Assembly: GCA_964444305.1 (NCBI GenBank) | Contig: CAYUGQ010000013.1 | Location: 1-38,881 of the forward strand | DNA: 38,881 nucleotides | Reading direction: 5' to 3' | Source of the DNA: JAKFFN01 sp964444305 | Lineage (GTDB): Bacteria > Sumerlaeota > Sumerlaeia > Sumerlaeales > Sumerlaeaceae | Shown: positions 32,329 through 38,881 of the stretch, piece by piece | How positions within the stretch are numbered: position 1 is the first letter of the stretch | Layout: the number at the start of each line of letters is the position of its first letter | Made by a program: the position numbers and the translations under genes | Notes under the pieces: model-generated | The model's database searches: none | What the model saw: the letters and a program-made list of their open reading frames with translations, nothing else | Told to the model about the DNA's origin: nothing

Positions 32329-32993
32329 TGCACCACAATACCCCACACCCAGTGATCCTTCTCCAAAAGCAGCACCGGCCACCCCGGCTCCAGCAGCATC
32401 GGAAACTGCAGCTTCATCCGAAAAGCCGGCACCCCGGACGACGCCCCCGGCGCCACCCAGTGGTCCGCCGCCTCCACCGTAAACGGCACCCGCTTCATCA
32501 TATAATAGAAAAGCACCCCATCAGTCACCGGCGCAGGCTTTCCCCCTGGAATCGCCACTAGGAATTCCCGATGTTGATTCATCGGCTCCCCATCTGTCAG
32601 GATCATCCCCTGCTCAATCAAATCCGCCGCAGCCGCATCCGCCTCAAAACCAAACACCAGGAATGGCCGTGCAAATTGATCCAGCAGCGCATTGCCGGGC
32701 TCTCTCACTCGAATCGTCCCACTGCTAACCACACGCACCGGCAGCGACCGCCCAAAGTTCACAAGCTGAGCCTGCCAGGGAAACTTGACCGACGTATTCC
32801 CGAAATTATAACAATGGAGCAGCGAATGCCCCCGGTAACGCACCGGACGATCCACAATTCCCCAGTAATGGACCCCCTCCACATCCTGCAGTTCCACATT
32901 AGCCGCAGCTATTGCCTCAAAGCCAGCCTGATCCAGGTGAGGCAAATTTCCTTTGGATTTCGTCCAGAGTTTCTGAAGAGCGCGAGGGTGCAT
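32325..32993 (-). CDS. Unrecognised protein between PTPS and cysteine desulfurase
   Basis: 222 residues, ATG at 32993, 16 bases after the PTPS stop and overlapping the desulfurase by four (ATGA), so a three-gene operon is likely. I do not recognise a family. It is rich in beta strands and aromatic residues (VHYWGIVDRPVRYRGHSLLH, VKFPWQAQLVNFGRSLPV) and has no signal peptide or membrane segment. An early LPHLDQAGFEAIAAANVEL looks helical. Coupling to the desulfurase suggests a partner role in cysteine or sulfur metabolism, but that is inference only. Confidence 0.78.
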   Translation of the reverse strand: MHPRALQKLWTKSKGNLPHLDQAGFEAIAAANVELQDVEGVHYWGIVDRPVRYRGHSLLHCYNFGNTSVKFPWQAQLVNFGRSLPVRVVSSGTIRVREPGNALLDQFARPFLVFGFEADAAAADLIEQGMILTDGEPMNQHREFLVAIPGGKPAPVTDGVLFYYMMKRVPFTVEAADHWVAPGASSGVPAFRMKLQFPMLLEPGWPVLLLEKDHWVWGIVVQ

Positions 32994-33009
32994 AAATCAG
33001 AAATCCACC

Positions 33010-33441
33010 TTACTCAAAGCGGTGGATTTCCACACCTTCCCCACGATAAATAGCAACGTTTTGGTCTGTCTCCCACAAGCGCATCTCATACAGGCGACAG
33101 TTCACCGGCAGCTTGTTTTCCACCAGTTCCCAAAAACTCGCCACGATGTTCTCCGCCGTAGGAATCACCCCCCGCAGAAAATCCACATCCACATTAAGAT
33201 TCTTGTGATCAACCCGATCCACAATTTCCCGCACCAGGAGGTCCTTCAAAGCCTTCAGATCCATGACCATACCCGACGTGCGATCCACGGGCCCGGAGAT
33301 CGTAACTTCCAGCACATAGTTATGGCCATGACCGCTAGGGTTATTACAACGACCATACAACGCCCGATTTTCCTCATCCGACAGCGCAGGGCTGTGCAGA
33401 CGATGACTGGCGCAAAATTCCACTTTACGGCTAATGTACAT
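33010..33441 (-). CDS. 6-pyruvoyl-tetrahydropterin synthase family protein (PTPS/QueD)
   Basis: 143 residues. Zinc ligands His13 (FCASHRL), His38 and His40 (CNNPSGHGHNY), catalytic Cys32 and DHKNLN (Asp78-His79) are all visible. The CNNPxGHGHNY block and GMVMDLKALK read closer to the animal-type PTPS pattern than to many short QueD proteins. The product is therefore either 6-pyruvoyl-tetrahydropterin or 6-carboxytetrahydropterin (queuosine precursor). No queC, queE or folE is nearby to decide. ATG at 33441; it is first in the minus-strand run toward the desulfurase. Confidence 0.9.
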   Translation of the reverse strand: MYISRKVEFCASHRLHSPALSDEENRALYGRCNNPSGHGHNYVLEVTISGPVDRTSGMVMDLKALKDLLVREIVDRVDHKNLNVDVDFLRGVIPTAENIVASFWELVENKLPVNCRLYEMRLWETDQNVAIYRGEGVEIHRFE

Positions 33442-33724
33442 GGTAAGGAAGCATCTCCCGGGTAAACTTCTAGGCTAACGCCCCTTTATTACGCCCCGCC
33501 CGCCGGAATACTCAACTTTAGCCCCCGCTCCTTGGCCCGCTGCCGGTTTTTTCCTGCAAAAAGGAATTTCCACGAATGACTAATTGTTTGCATACTTTTC
33601 GGGTGCCATGCGCATTAGGGTTTCGTTCCCCCATGCCCAACAACACCCACTCCCGGCAGCTTTTCGCCAGCTATGAACCGCCGGGTAAAGTTTAATATAT
33701 AAGAAAGCACAGGATCACAGCGGT
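33442..33724. promoter_or_regulatory. Divergent promoter region for PTPS and purA
   Basis: It contains an AT-rich TTTAATATATAAG about 30 bases upstream of purA that may include a -10, without a good -35. A short stem TTCCT/AGGAA occurs at about 33553-33570. No purine-riboswitch-like fold was recognised. Confidence 0.35.
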
Positions 33725-35026
33725 ATGCCATTAGTCGTAATTGTCGGTTGCCAGTGGGGCGATGAGGGAAAAGGGAAAGTTATCGACTTTCTAGCCCATG
33801 ACGCAGACATCGTCGCTCGTTATCAAGGTGGTAACAATGCAGGCCACACCGTTATCGTAGACGGTAAAAAGGTAATTCTCCACCTGATACCATCCGGCAT
33901 TCTTCACGACGGCATTACCTGCGTTATCGGCAACGGCGTAGTCATCGACCCCGCCGCCCTTGTGCAGGAAATCAAAAAGATCGAAGAAGCCGGCGTAAAC
34001 TGGGACGGTCGTCTCCTCATCAGCGAAAACGCCCACATGATCATGCCGTACCACCGCAAGCTTGACCACATGATGGAAGCCCGGCGCGGAGCCAATAAAA
34101 TTGGCACCACGGGCCGCGGCATCGGTTGCGCCTATGCTGATAAAGTCGCCCGCCACGGCATTCACATGCTCAGCCTGCGGGATAAGGACGCCTTTGTAGA
34201 ACGCGTAAGAGAGTTCTCCCCCTTCTATCAGCACCTGTTTGAAAGCTACGGCGAAGAGCCATGGGACGTTGACGACGTAGTCGAAGAAGTCTGGCAGAAC
34301 CGGGACGTCCTCCTGCCCCTCCTCACAGATTCCGTCACCCTCATTAATGACGCCCTCAAAGATGGCAAAAAAGTTCTCGCGGAAGGCGCCCAGGGAATCC
34401 TGCTGGACGTCGATTTCGGGACCTACCCCTTCGTCACCAGTTCCAGCCCCGCCCCTGGCGGCGTCTGCACAGGCCTCGGTGTCAATCCGCGGGCCGTGGA
34501 CAAAGTAGTCGGTGTCGTCAAGGCCTACAGCACTCGCGTAGGCGCAGGCCCATTCCCCACCGAACTCGACAACGAGATCGGCGAAAACCTGCGCAAATGG
34601 GGCGGTGAATTTGGTTCCACCACAGGACGTTCCCGCCGTTGTGGCTGGTTCGATTGCGTACCCATGCGCCGAAGCCTGCAGATTGGAGGCATCACTAATC
34701 TGGCCCTAATGAAGCTGGATGTTCTTGATCAATTGGACGAAATTAAAATCTGCACCCACTATATGATCAAAGGCGAGCGCGTCGATATCCTGCCATTTGG
34801 CCTGGATGAAAACACCGGCGCGGAACCCGTCTACGAAACGCTGCCCGGCTGGAAAACCAACCTGAGCAACGTCCGTAATTTTGACGAATTCCCCGAAGCC
34901 GCGAAGAACTATGTTCAGCGGATCGAAGATCTCATGCAGGCAAAAATTGACTTTATCTCAGTCGGACCCGACCGGCGGGAGACAATCTTCCGCGACGGTG
35001 ATCTGTTTAAAGGAATCACTCCCTGA
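33725..35026 (+). CDS. purA: Adenylosuccinate synthetase
   Basis: 433 residues, normal length. GCQWGDEGKGKVIDFLA is the phosphate-binding P-loop; GGNNAGHTV, TTGRGIGCAYADKVAR and EGAQGILLDVDFGTYPFVTSS are diagnostic. It condenses IMP and aspartate with GTP to adenylosuccinate in AMP synthesis. ATG at 33725 with AGGA about 11 bases upstream. Codons end mostly in C, unlike minus-strand neighbours, which end mostly in G. Confidence 0.98.
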   Translation: MPLVVIVGCQWGDEGKGKVIDFLAHDADIVARYQGGNNAGHTVIVDGKKVILHLIPSGILHDGITCVIGNGVVIDPAALVQEIKKIEEAGVNWDGRLLISENAHMIMPYHRKLDHMMEARRGANKIGTTGRGIGCAYADKVARHGIHMLSLRDKDAFVERVREFSPFYQHLFESYGEEPWDVDDVVEEVWQNRDVLLPLLTDSVTLINDALKDGKKVLAEGAQGILLDVDFGTYPFVTSSSPAPGGVCTGLGVNPRAVDKVVGVVKAYSTRVGAGPFPTELDNEIGENLRKWGGEFGSTTGRSRRCGWFDCVPMRRSLQIGGITNLALMKLDVLDQLDEIKICTHYMIKGERVDILPFGLDENTGAEPVYETLPGWKTNLSNVRNFDEFPEAAKNYVQRIEDLMQAKIDFISVGPDRRETIFRDGDLFKGITP

Positions 35027-35075
35027 CAGAATCCCGCCCGGCTTGCCTCACGCCGGCCAGAATCGTTCTGAGTCT

Positions 35076-35249
35076 TTAGAATACCTTTTTGGCTGCCGTG
35101 AAACCCATGATGGCAAACACCACCACAAGGATCAGGAACAGGACAAAGAGCACCTGAGCTACGGTGGCAAAAGCTCCTGCCATACCCGTAAAACCAAGAA
35201 GGCCTGAAACCAATGCAAGCACTGCGAATATAATAGCCCATTTAAGCAT
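35076..35249 (-). CDS. DUF1328 / UPF0391 family small membrane protein
   Basis: 57 residues. MLKWAIIFAVLALVSGLLGF starts with the family hallmark (MLxWAIIF...GxLGF), followed by TGMAGAFATVAQ and a second hydrophobic segment (VLFVLFLILVVVFAIMGF), giving two membrane helices. This matches UPF0391 (YtjA-like). Function is unknown; members are often stress-associated. The ATG at 35249 has AAAGGA about 10 bases upstream. It is convergent with purA, 49 bases apart. Confidence 0.88.
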   Translation of the reverse strand: MLKWAIIFAVLALVSGLLGFTGMAGAFATVAQVLFVLFLILVVVFAIMGFTAAKKVF

Positions 35250-35395
35250 CGTTCTGAATTCCTTTCTTGTAACTTATCCATGAATAAGGCAACCCCCGTG
35301 CCATTTCCTGACGGTGTCCGCTATCAGAGGGGCGGACCCCCTTAATCAATACAAAGGGGGAATTTCAGCCCCCTGCAGCGATAACTTGTGATCAG

Positions 35396-35842
35396 ATGCA
35401 GATACATCTGCATTTTACAGGGCGGTGGGAATTGCTAAGAATTCTACTCGTAGAAGACAACGAGCTTAACATGGACATGCTTAAGCGGCGTCTTGGACGA
35501 CTCGGTTATGAAATCATCGTGGCATCTGACGGTTTGCAAAGTCTTGAAAAAGCCGGTGAAGTACAACCCGACATAATTCTCATGGACATGAGTTTGCCCG
35601 TAATGGACGGCTGGGATGCAACTCGCAACCTTAAAACAAACACCTCCACCAGCCACATCCCTGTCATTGGCCTCAGCGCGCACGCCATGGCAGAAGATCG
35701 TCAGCGCGCATTTGAAGTCGGCTGTGACGAATACGAAACAAAGCCAATCCATCTCAATCGACTTCTTGAAAAAATCGAGAATCTAACCAGGAAGGAAGGA
35801 CCGGATGAAACAGTTGGCGGGTCGACTACTGGTAGTCGATGA
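35396..35842 (+). CDS. Single-domain response regulator (CheY-like)
   Basis: 148 residues with only a receiver domain. The acidic pair Glu20-Asp21 (LLVEDNELN), phospho-acceptor Asp64 (ILMDMSLP), Ser94 (GLSAHA) and Lys116 (TKPIHL) are all present, so phosphorylation is expected. There is no output domain. The ATG at 35396 lacks a clear ribosome site. A TTG at 35432 would start right at the first strand, as most receivers do, with GGTGGGAA before it. Its 3' end overlaps the next gene by 38 bases, implying coupled expression with the hybrid kinase. Confidence 0.9.
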   Translation: MQIHLHFTGRWELLRILLVEDNELNMDMLKRRLGRLGYEIIVASDGLQSLEKAGEVQPDIILMDMSLPVMDGWDATRNLKTNTSTSHIPVIGLSAHAMAEDRQRAFEVGCDEYETKPIHLNRLLEKIENLTRKEGPDETVGGSTTGSR

Positions 35843-36914
35843 CAACGACCTAAACCGCGAAATGCTCAGCCGGCGTCTCCAGCGCAGAGGGTTTGAGGTA
35901 ATGATGGCTTCGGATGGTTTCGAAGCCCTGGAACAGATCGAGAACGAATCGTTTGACCTGATCCTGCTCGACATCATGATGCCCGGCATGTCCGGTCTTG
36001 AAGTTCTTGAACAGGTTCGAAAACGACACAGCACCGCCGAGTTGCCTGTCATCATGGCTACGGCAAAAACCCAGAGCGAAGACATTGTCGCCGCCCTAAA
36101 CCTCGGCGCCAATGATTACGTCACCAAACCCATCGATTTCGCCGTGCTCCTCGCCCGGGTCGATACGCACCTTAAACTGAAACACCTCTTTCAACTTAAA
36201 GACGAATTCCTGGGAATGGCCAGCCATGACCTCAAAAACCCGCTCTTCGTCATCGTATGTCAGGCCTACCTGATTTCGTCCAAGGTCCCGGTCGGCGCAC
36301 CCATGACCGAAGAAGCCATGGAAATGGTCGACAAAATCGGCCAGCACGCCAAGAACATGCAAAAGATCATCGCAGACTTTCTGGATTTTCAGGCCGTTGA
36401 AGATGGTCATCTTAAACTCAACCAGCAAGCCCTTAACCTCGCCGATCTCGGCAACCGGGTGGTCGAAAATTTCCAGCCCTATGCCGCCGAAAAGCAAATC
36501 ACCCTGGAATTCGAAAACTGTACCCCGGAACAAGAAGCCATCATCCTCGGCGACTCTGCCCGTCTTGAGCAAGTCGTTCAGAATCTCGTTGGTAATGCCC
36601 TGAAATTTATATCCGCGTCCGGAAAAGTCACAGTCGAAGTCCACTGCCGCAGCCGCAAAATCGACTTCATTGTCCGCGATGACGGCCCCGGGCTCTCCCC
36701 CCAGGATCTCGAACGCGTCTTCGTTCAGTTCGGCAAACTCAGCCGCCGTCCCACCGGCAACGAAACGAGCAGCGGACTCGGCCTCGCCATCTGCAAAAAA
36801 CTGATTGACCTCCACGAAGGCGAAATCGGCGCACGCAACAATCCTGAAGGCGGTGCCTGTTTCTGGTTCTCCCTCCACAAGCACAACGAGCCGGCACTAA
36901 GTGTTCAGAGCTAA
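35805..36914 (+). CDS. Hybrid receiver-histidine kinase (REC-HisKA-HATPase)
   Basis: 369 residues, no membrane segment. Residues 6-122 form a receiver (Asp11-Asp12, phospho-acceptor Asp56 in LLDIMMP, Thr86, Lys108). The dimerisation domain has His141 in MASHDLKNPL. The ATPase domain has the N box NLVGNALKF, G1 DDGPG and G2 SSGLGLAICKKL. A soluble kinase controlled by an N-terminal receiver fits a phosphorelay, with the overlapping single-domain regulator as partner. GGAAGGA lies just before the ATG. The input signal is unknown. Confidence 0.93.
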   Translation: MKQLAGRLLVVDDNDLNREMLSRRLQRRGFEVMMASDGFEALEQIENESFDLILLDIMMPGMSGLEVLEQVRKRHSTAELPVIMATAKTQSEDIVAALNLGANDYVTKPIDFAVLLARVDTHLKLKHLFQLKDEFLGMASHDLKNPLFVIVCQAYLISSKVPVGAPMTEEAMEMVDKIGQHAKNMQKIIADFLDFQAVEDGHLKLNQQALNLADLGNRVVENFQPYAAEKQITLEFENCTPEQEAIILGDSARLEQVVQNLVGNALKFISASGKVTVEVHCRSRKIDFIVRDDGPGLSPQDLERVFVQFGKLSRRPTGNETSSGLGLAICKKLIDLHEGEIGARNNPEGGACFWFSLHKHNEPALSVQS

Positions 36915-37035
36915 ACACCCCAGGCCCTGCCCCCGCCCGGCAGCCTCCACATCCCCGTTAAAGGCCCTGTGAATTGCATCTCGCCCCTACGGTAATTTCT
37001 TATGGACTCTGCAATGCCACCGTGCCAAATTTTGA

Positions 37036-38148
37036 ATGCAAAGTCCGGAGGAGACAAAACACCTATTGAGCCAGACCACAGAGCAGGTCATTGAGCTTTC
37101 TCAAGATGAAATGCTGGACTTCACCCGCAAAAGTGACGAGCGGCTGCGCGAAATCGAAACCCAGTTCACCGTCAAAGTCATCCCACGCGGTAATACTATT
37201 AAGGTTATCGGCCAGTCCGAAGAAGTTGACCAAGCCGTAAAACTGATTAAAGACCTCGTACAATTCAGCCGCAAACAAGGCGGATTATCCAGCCGCCAGA
37301 TGCGCACCGCCATGCACGGCATTCGGACCGAAGGCCGTCAGGAAATGGAGCGGGTTTACTCAGACCGCGTCCAGATCCCCCGCGGCAAGCGTACCATCAC
37401 CCCCATGACCGCCACCCAAAAGCGCTACCTCGACGCCATCCGCCGTAGCGACATCGTCTTTGGCATCGGCCCCGCCGGCACCGGCAAAACCTACCTTGCC
37501 ATGGCTATGGCCGTAAGCGCCCTCGTGGCCAACGAAGTCGGCCGAATCGTTCTCGTCCGTCCCGCCGTCGAAGCTGGCGAAAAACTTGGCTTCCTCCCCG
37601 GCGACATCATGGCAAAGTTTGACCCCTTTGTCCGCCCTCTCTATGACGCTCTTCACGACATGATGGAGCCCGAGCGCGTCCGCCTTCTTCTTGAAAACAA
37701 CGTCGTCGAAGTGGCCCCCCTGGCTTTCATGAGAGGCCGCACCCTCAACAGCAGCTTTGTCATCCTCGATGAAGGCCAGAACACCACCATCGAACAGATG
37801 AAAATGTTTCTCACCCGTCTCGGCTATGACAGCAAAGCCGTAATCACCGGCGATGTGACTCAAGTCGATCTCCCCAGCAACAAAGAAAGCGGCCTCGTCC
37901 ACGTCCGCCGCGTTCTCTCAGAAGTGCAGGGAATCGAATTCGTCCAGTTCGACCAGAGCGATGTCGTCCGCCATGAACTTGTTCAGAAAATCATCCGCGC
38001 CTACGAGCAGGCCGAAGCACGCGCCATGCAGGAAGAACTTCCCCTGGAAGCCGCCGAGTCTCAATGGCCCGCCGGCAACGACGATTCTAAACGCCCTGTT
38101 TCCGCCATCCCGATCGATCAAAGCATTCAGCCGGGGGGCGACGCATGA
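37036..38148 (+). CDS. phoH: PhoH family ATPase
   Basis: 370 residues. An N-terminal KH-like region (VKVIPRGNTIKVIG) precedes the ATPase core with Walker A GIGPAGTGKT (about 143-152) and Walker B VILDEGQNTT, where Gly replaces the usual Ala of DEAQNTT. MKMFLTRLGYDSKAVITGDVTQ, DLPSNKESGL and DVVRHELV complete the family signature. PhoH proteins are linked to RNA metabolism and phosphate stress. ATG at 37036. A TTG at 37066 has a better-placed GGAGGAG and would remove ten residues. It ends 46 bases before pgpH. Confidence 0.95.
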   Translation: MQSPEETKHLLSQTTEQVIELSQDEMLDFTRKSDERLREIETQFTVKVIPRGNTIKVIGQSEEVDQAVKLIKDLVQFSRKQGGLSSRQMRTAMHGIRTEGRQEMERVYSDRVQIPRGKRTITPMTATQKRYLDAIRRSDIVFGIGPAGTGKTYLAMAMAVSALVANEVGRIVLVRPAVEAGEKLGFLPGDIMAKFDPFVRPLYDALHDMMEPERVRLLLENNVVEVAPLAFMRGRTLNSSFVILDEGQNTTIEQMKMFLTRLGYDSKAVITGDVTQVDLPSNKESGLVHVRRVLSEVQGIEFVQFDQSDVVRHELVQKIIRAYEQAEARAMQEELPLEAAESQWPAGNDDSKRPVSAIPIDQSIQPGGDA

Positions 38149-38194
38149 TAACCCTTGAGCCCGCTGTCACACTCTTCGCATAGTCCTTTCTCCT

Positions 38195-38881
38195 ATGAGC
38201 AACTTTCGTCAGCGTAAACTGGCCAAACGCCTCGAGCCCGTCGCGTCAAACCTGCCAGCCAGCCGCGTAGAGCACGATACCAAACGCCGGGAAGCCGTCG
38301 GCGCATGGCTGAGCATTCTCTTCGTCTTTGTCGTCCTGACGATCTGCATCGCCCCAAACATCTTCCAGAGCATCACCGTGCCCCGCGCCGGCTCCCCCTG
38401 GCCCTACAACGAAGTCATAACGCCATACTCCATCTCCGTTCCGGATACCATCCAGGCCGACATCCAAAAACGTCGCCTACAGGCCAATCACCAGAAAGTC
38501 TTTGTCGTCAGCCCCACCGCCGACCGAAACATCCACCAGCGTATAGACAAGCTCGTAGCCTACCTCGCCGGAGCTGACGAAACGTCATCGACCGACGTTA
38601 TAGCCCATCACCTCCGCAGCGAACACGGCATCAACCTCAAATCTGAAACCATAGTTGCCCTCACAGATGTCGCTCCTCTCTCCCGCACCGCCCAGGACCT
38701 CCGAACCATCTTCCATCATCTGCTCTCCGTCCGTGGCATCAGCGCAGACAAAAGCCTCCTGCTGGCAGCCCTGCGCAGCGAACGCGCCCACATCATCTCT
38801 CCCCAAAGCAGCAGCCACACCTCCCAGACCCTGCGCATGGTGCTCACCTACCCCGATGAAGCCTTTAACTATACCGAAAAC
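38195..38881 (+). CDS. pgpH: 7TM-HD family c-di-AMP phosphodiesterase-like protein (PgpH), N-terminal part
   Basis: 229 codons open to the window edge. A basic cytoplasmic start is followed by one membrane helix (about residues 37-55, AWLSILFVFVVLTICIA). An extracellular 7TMR-HDED-like domain follows (GSPWPYNEVITPYSISVPD, then RRLQANHQKVFVV). This layout and the position directly after phoH identify the PgpH/YqfF family. The catalytic HD domain lies outside the window. ATG at 38195. Activity on c-di-AMP is known from the family and not visible here. Confidence 0.85.
   Translation, partial: MSNFRQRKLAKRLEPVASNLPASRVEHDTKRREAVGAWLSILFVFVVLTICIAPNIFQSITVPRAGSPWPYNEVITPYSISVPDTIQADIQKRRLQANHQKVFVVSPTADRNIHQRIDKLVAYLAGADETSSTDVIAHHLRSEHGINLKSETIVALTDVAPLSRTAQDLRTIFHHLLSVRGISADKSLLLAALRSERAHIISPQSSSHTSQTLRMVLTYPDEAFNYTEN

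Noticed and set aside
36096..36884. 262-codon minus-strand open frame
   Set aside because: Antisense shadow of the hybrid kinase.

Overview
The window comes from a bacterium of moderate-to-high GC. It carries an alternative complex III (act) cluster, a long tuf-S10-spc ribosomal protein cluster, a phoH-pgpH pair and a protein with a histone-H1-like Lys/Ala-rich tail. This mixture, with C+ zinc-type S14 and many TTG/GTG starts, best suggests Verrucomicrobiota (Opitutia/Puniceicoccales-like). That placement is inference from gene content; no phylogeny was run.

Layout. Positions 1-5955 (all minus) hold actC (cut by the edge), actB and actA of the respiratory quinol oxidoreductase, then an SGNH hydrolase and a GrpB-family protein. 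Positions 5956-6444 are non-coding: three perfect DnaA boxes, nested inverted repeats, and a 12-bp inverted repeat on a TATAAT promoter ahead of an unrecognised zinc-ribbon protein (6445-7143, plus). A YafK/DpaA-like L,D-transpeptidase-fold protein and a small lipoprotein follow (minus). From 23278 down to 8616 (minus) runs one ribosomal protein cluster: tuf, rpsJ, rplC, rplD, rplW, rplB, rpsS, rplV, rpsC, an extra small ORF, rplP, rpmC, rpsQ, rplN, rplX, rplE, rpsN, rpsH, rplF, rplR, rpsE, rpmD, rplO, secY, adk, map. The adk reading frame is broken at an A9 run. The infA/rpmJ/rpsM/rpsK/rpsD/rpoA/rplQ block does not follow map.

Upstream of tuf are a parvulin-type foldase and a low-molecular-weight phosphatase-like protein whose catalytic Cys is Asp and which carries a 200-residue basic tail (minus, likely one operon). 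The right part holds an unknown protein and nagB (plus); VOC protein, ybeY, diacylglycerol-kinase-like protein, cysteine desulfurase, unknown protein and PTPS/QueD (minus); purA (plus); a 57-residue DUF1328 membrane protein (minus); a single-domain response regulator overlapping a receiver-kinase hybrid, phoH and the start of pgpH (plus).

The most unusual points are the Asp-for-Cys phosphatase with an H1-like tail, the small ORF between rpsC and rplP, the adk frame break at a slippery A9 run directly behind a perfect hairpin, and the DnaA-box cluster. No CRISPR array, transposase, rRNA or tRNA was recognised.
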